Shown: one piece after another, positions 9,848 to 17,111 of the stretch
Layout: every line of letters starts with the position of its first letter
Numbering within the stretch: position 1 is the first letter of the stretch
From: Lysobacterales bacterium
Lineage (GTDB): Bacteria; Pseudomonadota; Gammaproteobacteria; Xanthomonadales; SZUA-36
Reading direction: 5' to 3'
Assembly (NCBI GenBank): GCA_014238945.1
Contig: JABAAB010000101.1
Coordinates: forward strand, 17,441 to 81,440
Length of the DNA: 64,000 nucleotides
Made by a program: the position numbers and the translations under genes
Notes under the pieces: generated by a model
What the model was told of the DNA's origin: nothing
The model's input: the letters and a program-made list of their open reading frames with translations, nothing else
The model's database searches: none

Positions 9848-10588
9848 ATGCTTGATCTTTTGGAACTCGTCTGGGGTCGTGATTTCATGGCACCCGGTGG
9901 TCCCGGTAACATCAGGAAAATGGTCAATGGCCTGGATCTTGTAAATCGCAGTGTACTGGATATCGGTAGTGGACTGGGTGGCCCCGCCTTCCTGCTGGGC
10001 TCTGAATTCGGGGCGATCGTTACCGGTATCGATCTTGAATCCAAGCTGGTAAATCGCGCCACTGCAAGGGCACTGGCACTCGGTCTCAGAGAAAACGTAA
10101 GCTTCCAGACGGTAGAGGCTGGTCCTCTGACATTCCCGAACAACTCATTTGATCTGGTCATCTCATCCGCTGCCATTACCCAGACCGCTGATAAACTGGG
10201 TATGTTCAAAGAGATTTTTCGTGTATTGAAACCAGCTGGGACCCTGAGTTGTTATGACTGGATGAAAACGGCCGGGGAACTGAGCGAGGACATGCTTTAC
10301 TGGATAAAAATGGAGGGTCTGACATTTGCGATGGAAACCCTCGAACGACATGGGGAAATACTGGAGGAGGCCGGTTTTTCAAAAATCCGGCTCGAAGACG
10401 CATCTCAGTGGTATCGGCGTGAAGCACGCAGGGAGTATGAACAAATCTCTGGTCCGTTGAAATCCCGCGTGGTTGAATTGATCGGGCAGGCCGATGCCGA
10501 CCATCTGGAAGAGGACTGGCGCTCAATGGTAGTAGTGTGTGAAAAGGGCGAGATGCGCCAAGGTTATTATCGCGCCACAAAGCCTTGA
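9848..10588 (+). CDS. Class I SAM-dependent methyltransferase
   Basis: About 246 residues from the ATG at 9848. Motif I is clear (VLDIGSGLGGPAFLLG), followed by the acidic end of beta-2 (VTGIDLE) and a motif II/III region (FDLVISSAAIT, IFRVLKPAGTLSCYDWM). The layout resembles phosphoethanolamine or phospholipid N-methyltransferase-like enzymes (FMAPGGPGNIRKMV before motif I), but the substrate is unknown. The start is uncertain: the frame is open for fifteen more codons upstream and homologous sequence may begin there at a non-ATG codon. It lacks a signal peptide and is presumably cytosolic. yccF follows within 16 bases. Confidence 0.82.
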   Translation: MLDLLELVWGRDFMAPGGPGNIRKMVNGLDLVNRSVLDIGSGLGGPAFLLGSEFGAIVTGIDLESKLVNRATARALALGLRENVSFQTVEAGPLTFPNNSFDLVISSAAITQTADKLGMFKEIFRVLKPAGTLSCYDWMKTAGELSEDMLYWIKMEGLTFAMETLERHGEILEEAGFSKIRLEDASQWYRREARREYEQISGPLKSRVVELIGQADADHLEEDWRSMVVVCEKGEMRQGYYRATKP

Positions 10589-10604
10589 TTCAGGAGATTT
10601 ACGA

Positions 10605-10982
10605 ATGTCAGTTTTACTGAATGTTTTGTGGTTTTTACTCGGTGGATTCCTGGTGTCACTGGCTTACATCCTGGGTGGAATCTTGTTGTGTGTCACCATC
10701 ATCGGTATTCCTTTCGGTATTCAGTGCTTCAAACTTTCGGTACTGGGTATGGCACCCTTCGGACATGAGATTCGGGAAACCGAGCCACCGGGTGGTGCAT
10801 TGGCCATCATAATGAACGTTATCTGGATCATCCTGCCCGGTCTGGAACTGGCATTGCTCCATCTGTTTCTGGCCGCTGTGCTGGCCATCACCATCATTGG
10901 TCTGCCATTTGCAGCGCAACACCTGAAAATGACCCGCCTGGCCATCCTGCCATTCGGGTTCCGGGTGGTCGAAGTCCGTTGA
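10605..10982 (+). CDS. yccF: YccF family inner-membrane protein
   Basis: 125 residues with two repeats of the YccF (DUF307) domain. Each has a long hydrophobic segment followed by IIGIPFGIQCFKLSVLGMAPFG or its second copy IIGLPFAAQHLKMTRLAILPFG. A good ribosome binding site (CAGGAG) precedes the ATG at 10605. Members are small integral membrane proteins of unknown function; E. coli YccF is encoded next to an exporter-like gene, which is not the case here. It follows the methyltransferase gene by 16 bases, suggesting one transcript. Confidence 0.9.
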   Translation: MSVLLNVLWFLLGGFLVSLAYILGGILLCVTIIGIPFGIQCFKLSVLGMAPFGHEIRETEPPGGALAIIMNVIWIILPGLELALLHLFLAAVLAITIIGLPFAAQHLKMTRLAILPFGFRVVEVR

Positions 10983-11070
10983 AAAGGCACCACTGCGACC
11001 AAACGAATTGTGTCCGCCAGTTAGAATATTTTATGTGCTGTGATTTCATCGCAATATTCAGAATTAGCTC

Positions 11071-11805
11071 ATGAACAGATCCACAACTTTCTTGATCTCC
11101 TTATTGCTTGTATTTCCGGCCACGACTGTCAATGCGAACAAAGATTATTCCGAAGTTTATGCGTCGGCTGTCGCCCACACAGATCGCAGACAATCCGACC
11201 GGGATAGGGACGCCGGTCGCAAACCACTTGAATTACTGCCTTTCCTCAAACTTGAGCCCGGTATGACGGTGCTTGATATAGGTGCTGGTGGAGGATATAC
11301 GACGCGGCTTGCGGCGCGTGTGGTTGGTGAAAGTGGAAAGGTGTATGCACAGGGCTTGAACGGACGTCCCAGCCTGGACAATATCACCGCACTACCGCCA
11401 CATATCCTGTTCAATCTTCGTGCGGTTGCCAATGACTCAGGCCTGAGAAACGCACAGGCCGACGTGGTAACCGTGTTTTTCACCCTGCACGACATGTATC
11501 TGAACAGGAACATAGACAAACACCGCCTGTACCGGGACTTTTACACCTTGCTCAAACCCGGTGGTGTTCTGGTCATTCTGGACAACAATGGCATCGAAGG
11601 CAGCGGCATCAGCCAAACCAACAAAACCCACCGGATTGACAGGCAGTTCATCATCGATGAAATGGCCAGGACCAAGTTAAAGTTTGATGGTGAAACCGAC
11701 CTGCTGCGTAACCCTCACGACGATCCAGGCCGGTCATGGAACGAATTTTCACCGAGCGACTTCCATGACCGGTTCGCATTACGGTTCAAAAAACCGGCAA
11801 GTTAG
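11071..11805 (+). CDS. Predicted exported class I methyltransferase
   Basis: 244 residues. The N-terminus MNRSTTFLISLLLVFPATTVNA looks like a cleavable signal peptide. Next comes a methyltransferase fold with motif I (MTVLDIGAGGGYTTRLAARV), a VYAQGLNG strand, an ADVVTVFFTLHDMYLN segment and a DFYTLLKPGGVLVILDNNG motif; the end is FHDRFALRFKKPAS. Similar signal-bearing methyltransferase-like proteins occur in marine Gammaproteobacteria, but a SAM-dependent reaction in the periplasm is hard to explain, so the cofactor or the reaction may differ. It is followed by an oxygenase gene 78 bases downstream. Domain assignment is firm; function is unknown. Confidence 0.8.
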   Translation: MNRSTTFLISLLLVFPATTVNANKDYSEVYASAVAHTDRRQSDRDRDAGRKPLELLPFLKLEPGMTVLDIGAGGGYTTRLAARVVGESGKVYAQGLNGRPSLDNITALPPHILFNLRAVANDSGLRNAQADVVTVFFTLHDMYLNRNIDKHRLYRDFYTLLKPGGVLVILDNNGIEGSGISQTNKTHRIDRQFIIDEMARTKLKFDGETDLLRNPHDDPGRSWNEFSPSDFHDRFALRFKKPAS

Positions 11806-11883
11806 ATCATGCAGTTTATCGCCGGAATTTTAAGATGATAAATCAAAATCACATGTTCCAAATCCACCTGGACTAGCGTTCAT

Positions 11884-12846
11884 ATGCACGATATACCAGT
11901 CATCGATATTGACCCGATGAACAGGGCCGCCCGTACCGTTGGTCAGATTGAAGCAGCCTGTCGCGATATCGGTTTCATGTTCATTCGCGGACACGGGATT
12001 TCCCGGCGGGTCATTGGAACAATGAGAACGGCAACGATGCTCTACTTTGAACGTCCATTGGAAGAGAAGTTAAAGGACCGAATCAGCCGGGACAATTACC
12101 GTGGCTACATACCGCAGGGGTTTTTTAGTGCAAATACCCGTTACACCGAAGTGGACCGCTACGAGGGCTACAAGCTGCACATTGACATTGCAGAAAACGA
12201 TCCCATTTGCCAGCTGTGTGATTTGTACGCACCGGGCAAATGGCCAGATGCGCCCGCGTCTTTCCAAAAAGCCGTGGAGGACTACTGGCGGGCCTGTGAC
12301 CGGGTGACCAACGGCCTGCTTGCCATGTTGGCCACTATCCTGGATGTCGATTCACAGTGGTTTTTACAACTGTTCGAGAAACCTCTGACCAACATGACGC
12401 TACTGCATTATCCCCCGCAGCACCCCGGTGATGCGGGCTTCGGAATCCACCCCCACAAGGACACAGACGCACTCACCATCCTGGTACCTGATGCGGTGGG
12501 TGGCCTGATGGTCAAAAAACGCGGTAGCGGAGAATGGCTCGAGGTCGATGCACCGGAGGATACCCTTGTGGTGAACGTAGGCGACCTGGTGGAACTGTGG
12601 TCAGGTGGCTATCTCGTCTCCACCCCGCACAAGGTGGTCAATCACAGTGGCGCCGAACGTTACAGTTTTCCGTATTTTGCCGTGCCCCGCTTTGATACCG
12701 TAGTAGAGCCGCTCAACCGTCCACGACCGGGATTCAACCGCGCCAGGGTTCACGTGGGTGATGTTTCGAGGGAGGTCTGGCGTACCAACTGGCCGGATGC
12801 CCGTCCCATGTACAAGGGTTTTGATCTCGGTACACTCGAGAATTAA
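11884..12846 (+). CDS. Isopenicillin N synthase-like 2-oxoglutarate/Fe(II) dioxygenase
   Basis: 320 residues. The N-terminal region (IPVIDIDPMNRAAR, AACRDIGFMFIRGHGIS) and the catalytic jelly roll match the family. The iron ligands are visible as His and Asp in FGIHPHKDTDALTIL and a distal His in VSTPHKVVNHSG. ERYSFPYF supplies the Arg-x-Ser that binds the 2-oxoglutarate carboxylate. It should couple oxidation of an unknown substrate to 2-oxoglutarate decarboxylation in the cytosol. It stands downstream of the exported methyltransferase and is followed by a probable terminator at 12958-12991. The substrate cannot be inferred from these neighbours. Confidence 0.9.
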   Translation: MHDIPVIDIDPMNRAARTVGQIEAACRDIGFMFIRGHGISRRVIGTMRTATMLYFERPLEEKLKDRISRDNYRGYIPQGFFSANTRYTEVDRYEGYKLHIDIAENDPICQLCDLYAPGKWPDAPASFQKAVEDYWRACDRVTNGLLAMLATILDVDSQWFLQLFEKPLTNMTLLHYPPQHPGDAGFGIHPHKDTDALTILVPDAVGGLMVKKRGSGEWLEVDAPEDTLVVNVGDLVELWSGGYLVSTPHKVVNHSGAERYSFPYFAVPRFDTVVEPLNRPRPGFNRARVHVGDVSREVWRTNWPDARPMYKGFDLGTLEN

Positions 12847-12957
12847 CCTGCAGATCGGTCATGAACTGCTTCAAAGACTCATCTGGCGCCGGTGTTGTGC
12901 AAGCTATTCACTTTGTCAGTTATTTCAAAATTCTGATGTAAGATACTATGGTGATAC

Positions 12958-12991
12958 CATCTGGTCAGGATGCTAGGCAACCTGCCAGATG
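12958..12991 (+). terminator. Probable intrinsic terminator after the oxygenase gene
   Basis: CATCTGG followed by CAGG pairs with CCTG and CCAGATG across a loop of about 11 bases, with a single T bulge. The stem is followed by TAATTTTTC, a usable U-tract on the plus strand. It lies about 110 bases after the oxygenase stop and 34 bases before the next gene. Confidence 0.6.
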
Positions 12992-13025
12992 TAATTTTTC
13001 TTGCATTGCGCATTGAGGATATTCG

Positions 13026-14666
13026 TTGACAAAATACAATTACACCCAAAGCTTTGAGGATCTGCGTAACAGCTTGCTAAACGACTTCATCCTGGGAATA
13101 GCCGTCATCGGCACACCTGCCGCTATCATCTCTACGTGGCGGATCTTCATGATCGGATTCCAAAACTTCATGCTCGTTAATATTGCCCTGGTTTTCATAT
13201 TGTGGGGTGTTTGGATCAGACGCGCACATCTCCTCTACAGAGTTCGCACCTTCGGACTCTTGTTCTCTTCATGGTTAGTGATATTTGGAGGGTTGATCAC
13301 TTTCGGTCCTGTCGCAGATGGCAAATCGTTTATCCTGCTGTTTCCTTTCTCCTGCATGTTATTTGCTACGCCGCGTAGTGCCTGGATATTGATTGTCAGC
13401 TTCTTTGCTACGTTAGTGTTAGTGGCTATTGCCGCGGTGCAGCATTGGCTGCAATTTGATTTGGACTATCAGGTCTGGGCTCATCACCCCACGTCCTGGG
13501 GCCTGTTGGTGTGGACCGCAGGGGGATTCGGCATTTTGGCCGCTTACATAGGATGGCGCATGGTAGATGGCTTGCGCAAACATGCTGAGATTTCTAGCGA
13601 ATTAGCAGAGCGGCTAAAGCGAGTTGCTGATCGCATCCCAGGTATGATTTGTCAGTATCGCGTTTATCCCGACAGGACGGCATCTTTTCCCTATGCAAGT
13701 GATGCCATAGAGACCTTATTTGGCGTTACAGCGGATATGGTAAAGGATGATGCCTCACCCCTTCTATCCTCCATTCATAAGGATGATCAACACCTGCTAA
13801 CAAAAGCTTTAATGAGATCAGCCTTCAGACAGAGCCTTTTGGAATTGGAATTCAGGGTTATAACCAAAGAAGGTAAGACGCTTTGGTATCGCTGCAATGG
13901 GATATCATCCAAACTGGAAGATGGCAGTTATCTTTGGCATGGCTTTGTTACTGATTACACCGTGCACAAAAAGCTGGAAGTCGTCAAAGATGAATTCATA
14001 TCAATGGTGAGTCATGAATTACGTACACCGTTGACCTCTATTTCAGGGGCACTCAAGCTGATTAACAATGACGTTTTGGCTGATGACGATGACCAGAAAA
14101 AAGATCTTCTACAGGTCGCAGAAAAGAATGCCGACAGGTTGTTGTATTTGATAAATGACCTGCTGCATATGGAGCAATTGGAAGCAGGTACCATCGAGCT
14201 TAAGTTGAAATCTGTCGGGTTGCTGGACTTAATTACAGATTGTATGACGGAGAATCAAGTCTACGCCGAACAGTACGGGTCCGCATTGCAGTTGGTCCAA
14301 TGCGATGGTGGTGAAATATTCGTTGATGAACAACGAATGACGCAGGTGCTGACCAACCTGATTTCCAATGCATGCAAGTTCTCACCTGAGAACTCAACCG
14401 TGGAAATCCGGGCTACCAGAGCCAAAGGCCTGGTGGTGATCGCCATAACCGATTATGGCATGGGGATTCCACAAGAATTCCAAAGTCAACTGTTTGAAAA
14501 GTTCACCCAGGCAGAATCAAGCTCTACGCGAAATATGTCCGGTACTGGTCTGGGTTTGTCGATCGCGAAGAAAATTATGGAATTGCACGGTGGCCGCATA
14601 GAATTTAAATCAGAGGCTAACACCGGAACGTGTTTCAGTTTGGTCCTGCCCGTTAAGAATGCTTAG
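13026..14666 (+). CDS. Membrane-bound PAS-containing sensor histidine kinase
   Basis: 546 residues from a TTG start with GAGGA upstream. The first 185 residues contain about six hydrophobic segments forming a membrane sensor region. A PAS domain follows (about 195-320: RIPGMICQYRVYPD, IETLFGVTADMV, IHKDDQHLL, LWHGFVTDYT). HisKA has FISMVSHELRTPLTSISG with the phospho-His at residue 330. HATPase motifs are VLTNLISNACKFSPENS (N box), ITDYGMGIPQEF (G1) and GTGLGLSIAKKIMELHGG (G2). No receiver domain is attached and no regulator gene is adjacent, so the partner is elsewhere. Codon use is visibly more AT-rich than in its neighbours, which could reflect transfer. Confidence 0.9.
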   Translation: MTKYNYTQSFEDLRNSLLNDFILGIAVIGTPAAIISTWRIFMIGFQNFMLVNIALVFILWGVWIRRAHLLYRVRTFGLLFSSWLVIFGGLITFGPVADGKSFILLFPFSCMLFATPRSAWILIVSFFATLVLVAIAAVQHWLQFDLDYQVWAHHPTSWGLLVWTAGGFGILAAYIGWRMVDGLRKHAEISSELAERLKRVADRIPGMICQYRVYPDRTASFPYASDAIETLFGVTADMVKDDASPLLSSIHKDDQHLLTKALMRSAFRQSLLELEFRVITKEGKTLWYRCNGISSKLEDGSYLWHGFVTDYTVHKKLEVVKDEFISMVSHELRTPLTSISGALKLINNDVLADDDDQKKDLLQVAEKNADRLLYLINDLLHMEQLEAGTIELKLKSVGLLDLITDCMTENQVYAEQYGSALQLVQCDGGEIFVDEQRMTQVLTNLISNACKFSPENSTVEIRATRAKGLVVIAITDYGMGIPQEFQSQLFEKFTQAESSSTRNMSGTGLGLSIAKKIMELHGGRIEFKSEANTGTCFSLVLPVKNA

Positions 14667-14825
14667 AATTTCAGAGACTAAATTCAGAATTTAGATCAAC
14701 GCTTCCCCGGTTCATGCTGGCATTCCCCGGTGCAACTCCGCTGACGGCCGCGGTACGTTTCCAGTTATTCATCATGAATTACGAGTCCTATGGCTGCTAT
14801 ACCTGTTTGATATATTTTAGGGAAT

Positions 14826-15423
14826 TTGACGGCCATACATTCAGGCAGCATCGTGTTTAGTCCTTTGGGCTGGGCCGTCGTCGCAGCCTACATCATCGGC
14901 ACCACGCTGATTGGGCATCAACTGAGGGGTCGGCAACACAGCACCCGTGACTTCTTCCTGGGTGGCCCTGTGACAGATATCCCTGACCATGTTTTACAAG
15001 CCTTTTGTCAGACCGCAGGCAGACGAAGCACAACTGCTCAGGGTGTCGCGCTGGCCGGTCATCTTCTGGGGAGCAATATTCGCAGCGATGGCCTGGCAGT
15101 TCTCGGCAAGCAGCCTCGACCTCGTCACCCTCGCGTATTCGATGAACACCTACACGCTGGGACCGATGCCCGGACTGTTCGGGTTGAGCATGATTAACGA
15201 CCGCTATCGGGTGACGGGTATCGGCACAAGCGTGATGGCCAGTATCGCCCCGGTAATTGTTATCAATGAGCCGTGGATGCTCAACCCTCTGTTCGGCACC
15301 AGGTGGGAAAATCCCCTGCTGTCCTGGCCCTGGCTTTTCCCAATCGATACGCTGACCTGTTTCTTACCGGAAATTCATCCCGGACAGGCTGTGGAGCTAT
15401 GTATCGCCCAGCGGAAGTTCTGA
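14826..15423 (+). pseudogene. Remnant of a sodium:solute symporter (SSS family)
   Basis: Two frames of one decayed gene. From a TTG at 14826, about 48 codons read like the start of an SSS carrier (FSPLGWAVVAAYIIGTTLIG, STRDFFLGG). Then the frame breaks near 14970. From about 14989 a different frame reads the C-terminal part (FYKPFVRPQADEAQLLRVSR, LAYSMNTYTLGPMPGLFGL, LLSWPWLFPIDTL). A complete carrier has roughly 450 or more residues; several hundred from the middle are missing, so a large internal deletion with frame change is inferred. No working transporter can be made. It follows the AT-rich histidine kinase gene by 160 bases. Confidence 0.75.
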
Positions 15424-15529
15424 CTATTGTTCCTGGCATATTGTTGATACTCTGTGTCTTTGTATTTGAACAGAATGTAACCACCGAGGTGAGCCACCGG
15501 TGACAGGATCCTAAGACAAGAGCAGTGGG

Positions 15530-15733
15530 ATGACAATCGGTGCGCAACCGGCCATGGGGCCGGTGCTCGGTATAACAATGGGGGTTGCCATGAGTGTCGT
15601 CATAGATAACGTCTCTGCAGGATTGGGGACAGGTATCTTCCTGGGTGCAGCGTTCCACACATCACAGCGCAGCGGCAAACCAGATAGACCGGGGACCGGT
15701 CACGACAATTCTGACGGAGCATCTCTAGACTGA
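15530..15733 (+). CDS. Small glycine-rich membrane-like ORF, possibly a remnant
   Basis: 67 codons. The middle (PVLGITMGVAMSVVIDNVS, then AGLGTGIFLGAAF) resembles small hypothetical membrane proteins with paired Gly-rich helices around an (I/L)DN turn. The C-terminus is hydrophilic and ends in a region that overlaps upstream-open sequence of the next gene. No strong ribosome binding site is seen. It sits between the symporter remnant and another membrane gene, in a stretch where several genes are damaged, so it may itself be partial. The flanking bases 15424-15529 hold a short hydrophobic frame (LTIVPGILLILCVFVFEQN) that I cannot assign. Confidence 0.35.
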   Translation: MTIGAQPAMGPVLGITMGVAMSVVIDNVSAGLGTGIFLGAAFHTSQRSGKPDRPGTGHDNSDGASLD

Positions 15734-15795
15734 TACATCGTGAAAAACAAGCCGGATTAACTCCAGCACTCCTTGCTGAAATTTCGATCTACGCG

Positions 15796-16422
15796 GTGGT
15801 GTTCTCAATAACCCTGATCGCGATGGTATTGAGTTTTGTTAATAATCCATTATTCAGGCAACTCAACCGGGAAGACGGATTGATTGAATGGCTTACCGTT
15901 GTCGGTCTTGTTCTTGCCATGGTGTTGTGTTTCTGGCGCGTGCGGGTGCTCTTTTCATCCCGGCCCGCGGTTTTCCTGGTGATAACGCTACTCGGCGGCC
16001 TGGTCTTTCTGTTTGGTGCCGGGGAGGAAATCTCCTGGGGCCAACGCCTGTTCAATATTCAGACCCCGCAATGGTTTGAGGATAACAACCGGCAAGGTGA
16101 AACCAATATCCATAACATGGTGGTCTTCGGCCAGGACCTCACCAAGCTGGCTTTTGGCAAGATTCTAACCTTGCTGATATTCGGGTATTTGCTGGTATTG
16201 GCGCCCTTTTACCTGCGCGTGGCCAGTGTGTCCAAAGTGGTTGACTACCTGGGAATACCCGTGCCGCAGACCCGTCAAATTATCGCCTTTGTTCTGATGG
16301 CTGCCATGATCCATCTGCCGGATATAAACGGTCGGGAAAGCGAGCTGTTTGAATTTGCCGGTGCTTTCATGTTCCTGGTTATTATTGCCTGGCCCAGAAA
16401 TCAGTATATTTTTAACCCATAA
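15796..16422 (+). CDS. Polytopic membrane protein with GAGEEISWGQR motif
   Basis: At least 208 residues with about six hydrophobic segments. The hallmark is LFGAGEEISWGQRLFNIQTP after the third segment, followed by a polar loop (QGETNIHNMVVFGQDL). I recognise the EEISWGQR pattern from uncharacterised bacterial membrane proteins but know no function. The start is uncertain. A GTG at 15796 is used here, but the frame is open back to 15715 and reads EKQAGLTPALLAEISIYAVV, which looks like genuine N-terminal sequence lacking an ATG. It is convergent with a decayed membrane gene on the minus strand. Confidence 0.65.
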   Translation: MVFSITLIAMVLSFVNNPLFRQLNREDGLIEWLTVVGLVLAMVLCFWRVRVLFSSRPAVFLVITLLGGLVFLFGAGEEISWGQRLFNIQTPQWFEDNNRQGETNIHNMVVFGQDLTKLAFGKILTLLIFGYLLVLAPFYLRVASVSKVVDYLGIPVPQTRQIIAFVLMAAMIHLPDINGRESELFEFAGAFMFLVIIAWPRNQYIFNP

Positions 16423-16496
16423 TTACCTGGGTATTGTGTTGCGTCGCTGGCCGTGTGGTTCAATTTCCGGCCCCGGTTATACTTTTTTCGACGCAC

Positions 16497-17056
16497 TCAC
16501 AATCCCGGATTCCCGGCTTTTTTTCGGTAGACGAACAGCCCGATTTTACCCACCGCCCAAAAAATGGTGAGTTCAGCAGCCAGGAACAGTGCCAGTCCTC
16601 TTTCGCCAATGAACCCGAACAACGACACGACACCCAGCCCCGCCAGCCAGAATCGCGACAGCATATTCTCTGTAATGCCGGTCAGGGCATAGAGATAAGC
16701 ATGACTGGGATCGGCGCTGGCATAGAGTTTGTTGCTGTCCAGGGTTTCTTTAACGATCCACATCAATGAAGCCGTTCCCGCCAGCACTGACCAGCGGAGT
16801 TTGCTAACGGATGGCGTTTCATCCCCCTTTCCATTTCGACCAGGTAAGGAACCATTTCTGCCTGTTGCAGGAAACCGAGGGCGTTGACCAGCAAGGTAAG
16901 AATCATAATCTGGGCAGCGAAATTAATCGCATCCCGACATTCGCTGGGCAGGCTGATCTATTGCGTACGTGACTTGATCGTGTACCAGTTCCACCACATG
17001 AAAAAACCCATCACGAGGATCATGCCAATTTTGGTCAGCGCTGCTGAAATATACAT
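16497..17056 (-). pseudogene. Decayed four-helix membrane protein with amber codon and frameshift
   Basis: On the minus strand an ATG at 17056 opens a frame with a membrane helix (ISAALTKIGMILVMGFFMWW). It is interrupted by TAG at 16960-16958 after KSRTQ. It continues in the same frame as ISLPSECRDAINFAAQIM, then ILTLLVNALGFLQQAEMVPYL and EMERGMKRHP. Near 16800 coding moves to another frame that reads LRWSVLAGTASLMWIVKETL and ends YRKKAGNPGL at 16497. Joined, this is a protein of about 185 residues with roughly four helices. Two independent lesions make it a pseudogene. I do not recognise the family. Confidence 0.65.
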
Positions 17057-17111
17057 AAGTAAACAGCATACACCAGTGCGCGTGAACGCGATCAGTGGTG
17101 GCCGGGTTGCA

